Notes under the pieces: model-generated
Told to the model about the DNA's origin: nothing
The model's input: the letters and a program-made list of their open reading frames with translations, nothing else
The model's database searches: none
Part shown: positions 19,095-29,800 of the stretch, piece by piece
Position numbering within the stretch: the stretch's first letter is position 1
How the letters are laid out: the number at the start of each line of letters is the position of its first letter
Assembly (NCBI RefSeq): GCF_001073085.1
Contig: NZ_JVFV01000012.1
Coordinates: forward strand, 47,205-111,204
DNA length: 64,000 nucleotides
Direction: 5' to 3'
Source of the DNA: Streptococcus pseudopneumoniae
Lineage (GTDB): Bacteria > Bacillota > Bacilli > Lactobacillales > Streptococcaceae
Translations under genes and position numbers: made by a program

Positions 19095-19937
19095 ATGCAA
19101 CCTACACAACAAAAGAAACCATTAACAGCCTTTACTGTTATTTCAACAATCATTTTGCTCTTGTTGACTGTACTGTTTATCTTCCCATTCTACTGGATCT
19201 TGACAGGTGCATTCAAATCACAACCAGATACCATTATGATTCCACCACAATGGTTCCCTAAAGCTCCAACTATGGAGAACTTCCAACAATTGATGGTGCA
19301 AAACCCAGCCTTGCAATGGATGTGGAACTCAGTGTTCATTTCTTTAGTAACGATGTTCTTGGTTTGTGCAACCTCTTCACTAGCAGGTTATGTATTGGCT
19401 AAGAAACGTTTCTATGGACAACGCATTCTCTTTGCAATCTTCATCGCTGCCATGGCCCTTCCAAAACAAGTTGTCCTTGTACCATTGGTACGTATCGTCA
19501 ACTTCATGGGAATCCACGACACTCTTTGGGCAGTTATCTTACCTTTAATCGGATGGCCATTCGGGGTCTTCCTCATGAAACAGTTCAGTGAAAACATTCC
19601 TACAGAATTGCTTGAATCTGCTAAAATCGATGGATGTGGCGAGATTCGTACATTCTGGAGCGTAGCCTTCCCTATTGTGAAGCCAGGATTTGCAGCTCTT
19701 GCAATCTTTACTTTCATCAACACATGGAATGACTACTTTATGCAGTTGGTAATGTTGACATCTCGTAACAACTTGACCATCTCACTCGGGGTTGCGACTA
19801 TGCAGGCTGAGATGGCAACCAACTATGGTTTAATTATGGCTGGTGCTGCCCTTGCAGCTGTGCCAATCGTAACAGTCTTCCTTGTCTTCCAAAAATCCTT
19901 CACTCAAGGGATTACTATGGGAGCTGTCAAAGGATAG
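19095..19937 (+). CDS. satC: Sialic-acid ABC transporter permease SatC
   Basis: This 280-residue permease of the MalG/UgpE type is the second membrane subunit of the importer. It shows an N-terminal helix (about residues 15-38), FPFYWILTGAFK, and the EAA loop ESAKIDGCGEIRTFWSVAFP. GGAAAGGAGACAGCT precedes the ATG. It ends the satABC unit and is followed by a 440-base gap rich in inverted repeats. Confidence 0.92.
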   Translation: MQPTQQKKPLTAFTVISTIILLLLTVLFIFPFYWILTGAFKSQPDTIMIPPQWFPKAPTMENFQQLMVQNPALQWMWNSVFISLVTMFLVCATSSLAGYVLAKKRFYGQRILFAIFIAAMALPKQVVLVPLVRIVNFMGIHDTLWAVILPLIGWPFGVFLMKQFSENIPTELLESAKIDGCGEIRTFWSVAFPIVKPGFAALAIFTFINTWNDYFMQLVMLTSRNNLTISLGVATMQAEMATNYGLIMAGAALAAVPIVTVFLVFQKSFTQGITMGAVKG

Positions 19938-20017
19938 TACTCTGCGAAAATTGAATATCGTACAATCTGTTTATCAGTATGCAGAAGTATAGTTGATAGA
20001 CTAAGAGAATATAGGCT

Positions 20018-20210
20018 ATATAAGTGTCTACAAAATGGAGAGTAGTTCCTTACTTCTTGAAGTTTTGTTAGACACTTATAAACTTAATTTTTGACTTTTT
20101 AGATACTATTTAGAATAGTTGTTTCCCATCTTAGTGGTATCCAAGATAAGTATGTTGTACTTATCTTGGACGGAATTTTTGAGAGTAAAATAGTTCGGGG
20201 AACTATTTTA
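20018..20210. repeat. Cluster of inverted repeats in the satC-nanQ gap
   Basis: Three hairpin-forming stretches lie in this 440-base non-coding gap. A 17-base arm (TATAAGTGTCTACAAAA) recurs inverted with one extra base at 20064-20081. A perfect 13-base stem lies at 20140-20170 (TCCAAGATAAGTA, loop TGTTG). A perfect 11-base stem with loop GGG lies at 20186-20210. The second hairpin is followed by GGACGGAA, and TTCCGTCC recurs at about 20301. No coding potential is seen from 19938 to 20379. It could be a small non-autonomous repeat element or a processed leader. Confidence 0.7.
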
Positions 20211-20379
20211 GCCTGAGCCTAGAAATGAATGAGCGAGGAGCTCAAAAATTAGGTCTTTCATTTCATGGTTTTCTAAAATCATCCACTGGATAATTTTACC
20301 TTCCGTCCGCACTATTTAAGGGAAATTATAAAAAGATGAATCAAATTGAAAATAAGTATCAGAAGCGAAGGAAATTACT

Positions 20380-20832
20380 ATGATTTTTGATGATTTAAAA
20401 AACATTAGTTTTTACAAGGGAATTCACCCAAATCTGGACAAGGCTATTGATTATCTCTATGAGCATCGTAAAGATACTTTTGAATTAGGTAAATACGATA
20501 TTGATGGAGATAAGGTCTTCTTAGTTGTACAGGAAAATGTTCTCAACCAAGAAGAAAATGATCGTTTTGAGCATCATAAAAAATATGCAGATTTGCATTT
20601 GTTGGTTGAAGGACATGAGTACTCTAGCTATGGTTCTCGTGTCAAAGATGAGGCTGTAGCCTTTGATGAAGCTAGCGATATCGGCTTTGTCCATTGTCAT
20701 GAACAATACCCACTCTTGTTGGGTTATCACAATTTTGCAGTCTTTTTCCCAGGTGAACCTCATCAACCTAATGGTTATGCAGGTATGGAAGATAAAGTTC
20801 GCAAATATTTATTTAAAATTTTAATCGATTAG
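20380..20832 (+). CDS. nanQ: YhcH/YjgK/YiaL family protein, NanQ-like anomerase
   Basis: This 150-residue protein belongs to the cupin-like YhcH (DUF386) family. The E. coli member NanQ is an N-acetylneuraminate anomerase, supplying the open or alpha form used by lyase. Visible family features are FELGKYDIDGDKVFLVVQE, the ENDRFEHHKKYADLHLLVEG segment with metal-binding Glu/His residues, and the FPGEPHQPN motif near the end. Its place between the importer and lyase genes agrees with this role. It is followed after 20 bases by the DUF624 gene. Confidence 0.85.
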   Translation: MIFDDLKNISFYKGIHPNLDKAIDYLYEHRKDTFELGKYDIDGDKVFLVVQENVLNQEENDRFEHHKKYADLHLLVEGHEYSSYGSRVKDEAVAFDEASDIGFVHCHEQYPLLLGYHNFAVFFPGEPHQPNGYAGMEDKVRKYLFKILID

Positions 20833-20852
20833 TCAGTTAGGAGGAGCAAACA

Positions 20853-21503
20853 ATGGCACATAAAGGATCTGGATTGATAAAAGCGGCATTTGATACGGAT
20901 AACTTTCTGATGCGTTTTTGCGAGAAAGTTTTAGATATTGTGACGGTTAATCTACTCTTTGTTGTGTCTTGTTTGCCTATTGTGACGATCGGAGTAGCGA
21001 AAATCAGTCTCTATCAGACAATCTTCGAAGTTAAGAGTAGTCGACGTGTTCCTGTTTTTAAAACTTATATGAGAGCCTTTCAGCAAAATTTGAAATTAGG
21101 TCTCCAGTTAGGTTTGTTGGAACTAGGAATTTTTCTGATTAGCGTTGTTGACTTATCACTATTCTGGGGGCAAACCAGCCTAGGCTTCCAGCTCATTAAA
21201 GCCATTTGCTTGGGAATTCTGATATTTTTAACCTTAGTCATGTTGGCTAGCTATCCAATTGCAGCACGCTATGACTTGACTTGGAAAGAAGTTCTTCAAA
21301 AGGGCTTGCTTTTGGTCAGCTTTAACTTCGTGTGGTTCTTCTTGATGTTTGCAATTATTTTATTAATCATGATGCTTCTCTATCTATCAGGCTTCACTCT
21401 AGTGCTTGGTGGTTCAGCATTTCTACTTTTTGGCTTTGGTCTTCTTGCTTTTTGCCAAGCTGGATTAATGGAAAAATTGTTTGCTAAATATCAGGCAGAT
21501 TGA
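20853..21503 (+). CDS. DUF624 (YesL-like) membrane protein
   Basis: This 216-residue protein has about five hydrophobic helices and the DUF624 start pattern (MRFCEKVLDIVTVNLLFVV and PIVTIGVAKISLYQTIFE). DUF624 proteins usually sit beside carbohydrate ABC importers; their biochemical role is not established. Here it lies between nanQ and nanL. AGGAGGAGC precedes the ATG. Confidence 0.85.
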   Translation: MAHKGSGLIKAAFDTDNFLMRFCEKVLDIVTVNLLFVVSCLPIVTIGVAKISLYQTIFEVKSSRRVPVFKTYMRAFQQNLKLGLQLGLLELGIFLISVVDLSLFWGQTSLGFQLIKAICLGILIFLTLVMLASYPIAARYDLTWKEVLQKGLLLVSFNFVWFFLMFAIILLIMMLLYLSGFTLVLGGSAFLLFGFGLLAFCQAGLMEKLFAKYQAD

Positions 21504-21581
21504 AAACGTTATGAAACTACTTTCAAACAAGAAAAGCTATGGGAGATGAATAGAAATTAAAATCTAAGTGGCTAAGATGTA

Positions 21582-21610
21582 TTGAAAGCGATTTTCACAA
21601 GGTGTATACT
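21582..21610 (+). promoter_or_regulatory. nanL promoter with overlapping cre-like site
   Basis: TTGAAA and TATACT are 17 bases apart. TTGAAAGCGATTTTCA overlaps the -35 box and resembles cre. It drives nanL and the kinase gene. Confidence 0.75.
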
Positions 21611-21666
21611 AAAATTGTAAAAAATCATCTGCTCAAAGCAGAAAAAAGAAATCTTAGGAGAAATCT

Positions 21667-22584
21667 ATGTCAGATTTAAAAAAATATGAAGGTGTCATTC
21701 CTGCCTTCTACGCATGTTATGATGATGCGGGTGAAGTAAGCCCAGAACGTACTCGTGCCTTGGTGCAATACTTTATTGATAAAGGTGTTCAGGGGCTTTA
21801 TGTCAATGGTTCTTCAGGTGAATGTATCTACCAAAGCGTAGAAGACCGCAAATTGATCTTGGAAGAAGTCATGGCAGTTGCTAAAGGTAAATTGACCATC
21901 ATTGCTCATGTGGCTTGCAACAATACTAAAGACAGTATCGAACTTGCTCGCCATGCTGAAAGCTTGGGGGTAGATGCTATCGCAACAATCCCACCAATTT
22001 ACTTCCGTTTGCCTGAATACTCAGTAGCAAAATACTGGAACGACATCAGTGCAGCAGCACCAAACACAGACTATGTTATCTATAACATTCCTCAATTGGC
22101 AGGTGTTGCTTTGACTCCAAGTCTTTACACAGAAATGTTGAAGAACCCACGTGTTATCGGTGTTAAAAATTCTTCAATGCCAGTTCAAGATATCCAAACT
22201 TTTGTTAGTCTTGGTGGTGATGATCATATCGTCTTTAACGGTCCAGATGAACAATTCCTTGGTGGCCGTCTCATGGGTGCTAAAGCTGGTATCGGTGGTA
22301 CTTATGGTGCTATGCCAGAACTTTTCTTGAAACTCAACCAATTGATTGCAGATAAAGACCTAGAAACAGCGCGTGAATTGCAATACGCTATCAACGCTAT
22401 CATCGGTAAATTAACTGCAGCTCATGGAAATATGTACGGCGTTATCAAAGAAGTCTTGAAAATCAATGAAGGACTTAATATCGGATCAGTTCGTTCTCCA
22501 CTTACACCAGTGACCGAAGAAGATCGTCCAGTTGTAGAAGCAGCTGCGGCATTGATTCGTGAAACTAAGGAGCGTTTCCTCTAA
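21667..22584 (+). CDS. nanL: N-acetylneuraminate lyase
   Basis: This 305-residue class I aldolase (DHDPS/NAL family) cleaves Neu5Ac to ManNAc and pyruvate. The Schiff-base lysine is Lys167 in GVKNSS. The catalytic tyrosine is Tyr139 in YNIPQLAG, and GSSGE binds the pyruvate carboxylate. Length is normal. CTTAGGAGAAATCT precedes the ATG. The kinase gene follows after 15 bases, so lyase and kinase act in sequence from one transcript. Confidence 0.94.
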   Translation: MSDLKKYEGVIPAFYACYDDAGEVSPERTRALVQYFIDKGVQGLYVNGSSGECIYQSVEDRKLILEEVMAVAKGKLTIIAHVACNNTKDSIELARHAESLGVDAIATIPPIYFRLPEYSVAKYWNDISAAAPNTDYVIYNIPQLAGVALTPSLYTEMLKNPRVIGVKNSSMPVQDIQTFVSLGGDDHIVFNGPDEQFLGGRLMGAKAGIGGTYGAMPELFLKLNQLIADKDLETARELQYAINAIIGKLTAAHGNMYGVIKEVLKINEGLNIGSVRSPLTPVTEEDRPVVEAAAALIRETKERFL

Positions 22585-22599
22585 TCAACAGGAGGCTTT

Positions 22600-23484
22600 A
22601 TGACTAATTACGTTGCAATTGATATTGGTGGAACTAATATCAAATATGGTTTGATTGACCAAGATGGACAACTTGTAGAGTCTCACGAAGTAGCAACTGA
22701 GGCTCATAAGGGTGGTCCACATATCTTACAGAAAACAAAAGATATAGTCGCTAGCTATCTAGAAAAAGGACCGGTGGCAGGTGTGGCTATTTCTTCAGCG
22801 GGAATGGTTGATCCTGATAAGGGTGAGATTTTCTATGCTGGTCCACAGATCCCGAACTATGCAGGGACTCAATTTAAAAAAGAAATTGAAGGAAGCTTTG
22901 GAATTCCTTGTGAAATTGAAAATGATGTCAACTGCGCAGGGCTAGCAGAAGCTGTTTCTGGATCTGGAAAAGGTGCAGGAATAACGCTTTGTTTGACCAT
23001 CGGAACGGGCATCGGCGGTTGTTTAATCATTGATGGCCAGATTTTCCATGGATTTAGTAATTCTGCCTGTGAAGTTGGCTATATGCATATGCAGGATGGG
23101 GCTTTCCAAGATCTAGCTTCTACAACTGCCTTGGTTGAGTATGTAGCCAAGGCTCATGATGAGGAAGTGGCTCATTGGAATGGTCGTAGAATTTTCAAAG
23201 AAGCTACAGAAGGCAATAAACTCTGTATGGAGGGCATTGACCGTATGGTAGACTATCTTGGGAAAGGTCTTGCTAACATCTGTTATGTTGCCAATCCAGA
23301 GGTTGTTATACTAGGTGGTGGTATTATGGGGCAAGAAGCGATTTTGAAACCGAAAATTCGTACAGCTCTGAAAGATGCGCTTGTTCCGAGCTTAGCGGAA
23401 AAAACAAGATTAGAATTTGCGCGTCATCAAAATACTGCAGGTATGCTTGGAGCCTACTATCACTTCAAAACAAAACAATCCTAA
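22600..23484 (+). CDS. nanK: ROK-family N-acetylmannosamine kinase
   Basis: This 294-residue ROK sugar kinase has the N-terminal ATP-binding motif AIDIGGTNIKYGLID, the IENDVNCAGLAEA segment with catalytic Asp, GTGIGGCLIIDG, and a C-terminal VILGGGIM phosphate loop. By position it phosphorylates ManNAc to ManNAc-6-phosphate, the NanE substrate. The ROK zinc motif (CxCGxxGCxE) is not seen; the matching region reads EVGYMHMQDG. Some ROK kinases lack zinc, so activity is not excluded. The order nanL-nanK is the pneumococcal one. Confidence 0.9.
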   Translation: MTNYVAIDIGGTNIKYGLIDQDGQLVESHEVATEAHKGGPHILQKTKDIVASYLEKGPVAGVAISSAGMVDPDKGEIFYAGPQIPNYAGTQFKKEIEGSFGIPCEIENDVNCAGLAEAVSGSGKGAGITLCLTIGTGIGGCLIIDGQIFHGFSNSACEVGYMHMQDGAFQDLASTTALVEYVAKAHDEEVAHWNGRRIFKEATEGNKLCMEGIDRMVDYLGKGLANICYVANPEVVILGGGIMGQEAILKPKIRTALKDALVPSLAEKTRLEFARHQNTAGMLGAYYHFKTKQS

Positions 23485-23512
23485 GTTGGCCTTGCCAATT
23501 TAGGATTTTTTA
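23477..23512 (+). terminator. Terminator after nanK
   Basis: AATCCTAA pairs with TTAGGATT, with an inner TTGGC/GCCAA stem, followed by TTTTTAG. It overlaps the end of the kinase gene. Confidence 0.85.
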
Positions 23513-23660
23513 GTCATAAATAGTAAAATAATCATTTAGTAAAAATCCAGTTAAAACTTTGAAAGCCCTTGCATTTTTTAATATAACATAGTATATTTAT
23601 AATAATGCGAAAACTCTAGAAAAATTCTTGCTAATGGAAGATTATTTTATTTTTTAAAAA

Positions 23661-23689
23661 TGTAAGCGATTTCTACAAAAGGGCTTACC
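23661..23689 (+). promoter_or_regulatory. Inverted repeat with cre-like core before the protease-fucosidase gene
   Basis: GTAAGC and GCTTAC face each other 15 bases apart, and the left arm lies in a cre-like TGTAAGCGATTTCTACA. The 317-base gap before the gene also has a possible promoter (TATAAT-like at about 23600). GTAAGCG also occurs in the nanR promoter, so a shared regulator is possible. Confidence 0.5.
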
Positions 23690-23801
23690 AAAAAATAAAT
23701 AGCTTAGGAGCAGAGTTTTAAGCTAGGGAATCAAACAAAAATTGTCGCCAGATAACACTGGGCTCGGGCAGTAGCTGACTGCTCTAGAAGATTAGGAGTA
23801 T

Positions 23802-26800
23802 TTGATGAAACAATATTTTTTAGAAAAAGGTCGAATATTTAGTATTCGTAAACTGACTGTTGGTGTTGCTTCTGTAGCAGTCGGTCTTGCTTTTTTTGCA
23901 TCTGGTAATGTTGCGGCTAGTGAACTTGTGACAGAACCAAAACTTGAAGTAGATAGTCAAGCAAAAGAAGTGGCAGATGTAGATCATGAAAAAGAAGAAG
24001 CAGTTAAAGAAGAAGTAACTGAAAAAACAGAACCTGCTGTCGAGAAAGTGGCAGAGGAAGGGAAAACTGCTGAAGTGGCTGGCGATTTACTCCCGGAAGA
24101 AATCCCTGACCGTGCCTATCCTGATACTCCAGTGAAAAAAGTGGATACTGCAGCTATTGTATCAGAAAAAGATAGTCCACAAGTAGAGACTGAAAGTATC
24201 TTAAAAGCGAAGGAAGAAACTCCATCTGAAGCTGGAAAAGAAAACAGAGCCATTATCAACGGTGGACAAGACCTTAAGCGCATCAATTATGAAGGTCAAC
24301 CAGCAACATCTGCTACTATGGTTTATTCAATCTTTAGCTCACCTTTGGCCAATGGTGGTAGTCAGCGATACCTTAACTCAGGTTCAGGTATCTTTGTTGC
24401 TCCAAATGTCATCTTGACAGTGGCCCACAACTTCTTGGTCAAGGATGCGGATACTAATGCTGGTTCTATCCGTGGTGGTGATACGGCTAAGTTCTACTAC
24501 AATGTAGGTTCAAATACTGCTAAGAATAATTCTTTACCAACTTCAGGGAACACTATTTTGTTCAAGGAAAAGGATATTCATTTCTGGAATAAAGAAAAAT
24601 TCGGTGAAGGCTATAAGAATGACTTAGCCTTGGTTGTAGCTCCAGTTCCACTTTCAATTGCAAGTCCAAATAAGGCGGCTACCTTTACTCCTCTAGCAGA
24701 GCATCGGGAATACAAAGCTGGAGAACCGGTGAGCACAATTGGCTATCCTACAGATTCAACTTCTCCAGAATTGAAGGAACCAATTGTTCCTGGTCAATTG
24801 TATAAGGCAGACGGTGTCGTTAGAGATACTGAAAAGTACGATGAAAATGGAGCTGTAGGTGTTACCTATCGTTTGACTTCTGTTTCTGGTCTCTCTGGTG
24901 GTGGAATTATTAACGGTGATGGTAAGGTCATTGGGATCCACCAACGTGGTACTGTTGATAATGCGAACATTGCTGAAAAAGATCGCTTTGGAGGAGGGCT
25001 TGTCCTCTCACCAGAACAATTGGCATGGGTCAAAGAAATCATTGACAAGTACGGTGTTAAAGGCTGGTATCAAGGCGATAACGGCAATCGTTATTACTTT
25101 ACTCCAGAGGGAGAAATGCTTCGAAATAAGACAGCTGTTATCGGTGAAAACAAATATTCTTTCGATGAAAGTGGTGTAGCGACTCTTCTTGAAGGTGTTG
25201 ATTATGGACGAGTTGTTATCGAACACCTAGACCAAAATGATAATCCAGTCAAAGAAAACGATACTTTTGTTGAAAAGACAGAAGTTGGAACTCAGTTCGA
25301 CTATAACTATAAAACAGAAATTGAAAAGACTGACTTCTTCAAGAAGAATAAAGAAAAATATGAGATTGTATCGATTGATGGCAAAGCTGTCAATAAACAG
25401 CTAAAAGATGCTTGGGAAGATGATTATAGCGTTGTGAGCAAGGCTCCTGCAGGAACTCGTGTTATCAAGGTGGTTTATAAGGTCAATAAAGGTTCCTTTG
25501 ACATTCATTATCGTTTGAAAGGTACCGACCAAGAATTGGCAACTGCAACTGTGGATAATAACGATGGTAAAGAATACGATGTTTCCTTTGTTCATAGATT
25601 CCAAGCTAAAGAAATTACAGGCTACCGTGCAGTAAATGCAAGCCAAGAAGCAACAATCCAACATAAAGGAGTGAACCAAGTTATTTTTGAATACGAAAAA
25701 ATTGAAGATCCAAAACCAGTAACTCCTGCAACTCCAGTAGTGGATCCAAAAGACGAAGAAACAGAAATTGGAAACTATGGACCACTACCAAGCAAGGCCC
25801 AATTGGACTACCACAAGGAAGAATTGGCTGCCTTCATCCACTATGGTATGAATACCTACACTAATTCTGAGTGGGGGAATGGTAGAGAAAATCCTCAAAA
25901 CTTTAACCCAACTAACCTTGATACAGACCAGTGGATTAAGACCTTGAAAGATGCTGGGTTCAAACGAACAATCATGGTTGTCAAACACCACGACGGTTTT
26001 GTGATTTATCCATCTAAATACACAGACCACACGGTAGCTGCAAGTCCTTGGAAAGACGGTAAGGGAGACCTTCTCGAAGAAATCTCTAAATCAGCAACTA
26101 AGTATGACATGAATATGGGTGTTTACCTATCGCCATGGGACGCCAATAACCCTAAATATCATGTTTCAACTGAAAAAGAGTACAACGAATACTACCTCAA
26201 CCAGCTCAAGGAAATCCTTGGCAATCCTAAATACGGAAATAAGGGTAAATTCATCGAAGTATGGATGGACGGTGCGCGTGGTAGTGGAGCTCAAAAAGTA
26301 ACCTACACCTTTGACGAATGGTTCAAGTACATCAAGGAAGCTGAAGGAGATATCGCTATCTTCTCTGCACAACCGACAAGTGTCCGTTGGATCGGTAATG
26401 AACGTGGTATCGCTGGAGATCCAGTTTGGCATAAGGTTAAGAAAGCTAAAATCACTGACGATGTGAAGAATGAATATCTCAACCATGGAGACCCAGAAGG
26501 AGATATGTACTCTGTCGGTGAAGCAGACGTTTCTATCCGTTCAGGTTGGTTCTACCATGATAATCAACAACCAAAATCAATCAAAGATTTGATGGATATC
26601 TACTTCAAGTCTGTTGGTCGTGGAACGCCACTTCTCCTCAATATTCCACCAAATAAAGAAGGTAAATTCGCAGATGCAGATGTGGCTCGCTTGCAAGAAT
26701 TCCGAGCAACCTTGGATCAAATGTATGCAACTGACTTCGCCAAGGGAGCAACTGTAACGGCAAGCTCTACCCGTAAGAATCACTTGTATCAAGCAAGCAA

Positions 26801-29800
26801 CCTAACAGATGGTAAGGATGATACTAGTTGGGCATTGTCAAATGATGCCAAGACAGGTGAATTCACTGTGGATCTCGGTCAAAAGAGACGCTTTGACGTA
26901 GTTGAACTCAAAGAAGATATTGCTAAAGGTCAACGTATCTCTGGATTTAAGGTTGAAGTTGAGCTCAATGGTCGCTGGGTTCCATATGGAGAAGGTTCGA
27001 CTGTTGGTTATCGTCGTCTCGTCCAAGGTCAACCTGTGGAAGCACAAAAGATTCGTGTGACTATCACGAATTCACAAGCAACTCCTATTTTGACAAACTT
27101 CTCTGTTTATAAGACACCAAGTAGTATCGAAAAAACAGATGGCTATCCTCTAGGCTTGGATTACCATTCAAATACAACAGCTGATAAAGCAAATACAACC
27201 TGGTATGACGAATCTGAAGGCGTTCGTGGAACATCCATGTGGACCAATCAAAAAGATGCTAGCGTAACCTACCGTTTTAATGGAACTAAGGCTTATGTCG
27301 TATCTACAGTGGATCCAAATCACGGTGAAATGTCAGTTTATGTGGATGGTCAAAAGGTTGCAGACGTACAAACGAATAATGCGGCTCGTAAACGTAGCCA
27401 GATGGTTTATGAAACAGATGACTTGGCTCCAGGTGAACACACCATCAAACTCGTCAACAAAACTGGCAAAGCTATTGCAACTGAAGGTATTTACACACTC
27501 AATAATGCTGGTAAAGGTATGTTTGAGTTGAAAGAAACTACCTATGAAGTTCAAAAAGGCCAACCAGTTACTGTAACCATTAAACGTGTTGGTGGTAGTA
27601 AAGGAGCTGCAACAGTCCATGTTGTAACAGAACCAGGAACAGGGGTTCACGGTAAGGTTTACAAGGATACAACAGCTGATTTGACCTTCCAAGAAGGTGA
27701 AACAGAAAAGACTTTGACAATTCCAACAATTGACTTTACGGAGCAAGCTGACTCTATCTTTGACTTCAAAGTGAAAATGACGAGTGCTTCAGATGAAGCT
27801 TTGCTTGGCTTTGCTTCAGAAGCAACGATTCGAGTGATGAAAGCTGAATTGCTTCAAAAAGATCAAGTCAGTCATGATGATCAGGCCAGTCAACTTGACT
27901 ATAGCCCAGGTTGGCACCATGAAACCAATTCATCAGGTAAATACCAAAACACTGAGTCTTGGGCGTCATTTGGTCGTTTAACGGAAGAGCAAAAGAAAAA
28001 TGCTAGTGTAACAGCCTACTTCTACGGTACAGGTTTAGAAATTAAAGGTTTTGTAGACCCAGGTCATGGTATCTACAAGGTGACGTTAGACGGTAGAAGA
28101 GTCGAGTATCAAGATGGTCTAGGTAATGCGTCTGAATACAACGGTAAGAAGTACTTCAGTGGTACAGCTGCCACACGTCAAGGTGATCAGACTCTCGTTC
28201 GTCTAACAGGACTTGAAGAGGGATGGCATGCTGTAACCTTGCAATTGGATCCAAAACGTAATGATACTACGAAAAATATTGGTATCCAAGTTGACCAGTT
28301 TATCACTCATGGAGAAGATAGTGCTCTTTATACCAAAGAAGAGTTGCTTCAAGCTATGAAGAACTGGAAGGATGAATTGGATAAATTTGACCAAACAAGC
28401 TTGAAGAACACTCCAGAGGCACGTCAAGCTTTCAAGTCAAACTTGGACAAATTATCAGAGCAACTTTCAGCAAGCGATGCTAAACCTCAAGAAGTTCTCA
28501 AAACAGCTACAGCCTTGCAAACGATCCTTGATAAGGAAGAAAACTACGGTGTCGAAGAAACACCAGCTCAACCAGAAGAGCCTAACTATGATAAGGCCAT
28601 GGCAAGTCTGGCAGAGGCCATCCAAAACAAGACCAAGGAACTAGGTGATGATAAGGAAGCCAAGAAGAAACTAGTTGAGTTATCAGAGCAAGCTCTTACT
28701 GCTATTGAGGCAGCTAAGACTCAGGATGCGGTAGACAAAGCCTTGCAAGCGGCTCTAACTTCTATCAACCAACTTCAAGCGACTCCAAAAGAGGAACCAA
28801 AACCAGAGCAACCAGCCCAACCAGAAGAGCCTAAGATTGACTATGATAAGGCCATGGCAAGTTTGGCAGAGGCTATTCAAAACAAGAGCAAGGAACTAGG
28901 TAGCGATAAAGAAGCTAAGAAGAAACTAGTCGAGTTATCAGAGCAAGCCATTGCAGCGATCGAAGCAGCCAAGACTCAGGATGCGGTAGACAAAGCCTTG
29001 CAAGCAGCTCTAACTTCTATCAACCAACTTCAAGCGACTCCAAAAGAGGAACCAAAACCAGAGCAACCAGCACAGCCGGAAGAGCCTAAGATTGACTATG
29101 ATAAGGCTATGGCAAGTTTGGCAGAAGCCATTCAAAACAAGAGCAAGGAACTAGGCAGCGATAAAGAAGCTAAGAAGAAACTAGTTGAGTTGTCAGAACA
29201 GGCTCTTACTGCTATCGAAGCAGCTAAAACTCAGGATGCAGTCGATAAGGCCTTACAAGCAGCTCTAACTTCTATCAATCAGCTTCAAGCAACTCCGAAA
29301 GAGGAAGTAAAACATTCAAATCTTCCGACTGAAGGTGTTAAAGAATTGAGCTTTACTCAACCAAGCCTTGAGGTAGTAGAAGAAGCTATCAGCTTCAAGA
29401 CTGTTAAACGAGAAGATCCAACTCTTCCAGAAGGTGAAAGTCGCGTAACTCAGGTAGGTCGCGCAGGCAAGGAACGTATCTTAACGGAAGTAGCACCAGA
29501 TGGAATCCGTACCGAAAAACTTCGTGAAGTTGTTGAAGTGGCGCAAGATGAGATTGTGCTAGTCGGAACTAAGAAAGAAGAATCAGGCAAAACTGAGGCA
29601 GCTATCCATGAAGTGCCAGAGTTTACTGGTGGTGTAAATGGTTCTGAGGCAGCTATCCATGAAGTACCAGAGCATACTGGTAGTGTGAATGGCTCTGAAG
29701 CAGCTGTCCACAGAGTTCCAAACTTTGAAGGAGGAGTTCCTGGTGGAGCAGCACCTATCCATCAAGTTCCAGGATTTGCTGGTGGTGTAAATGGTTCTGA

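Noticed and set aside
27333..27746. 137-residue minus-strand frame inside the fucosidase gene
   Set aside because: The plus frame continues unbroken with clear domains. The minus frame has no ribosome site and an odd Phe/Cys/Ser-rich composition.
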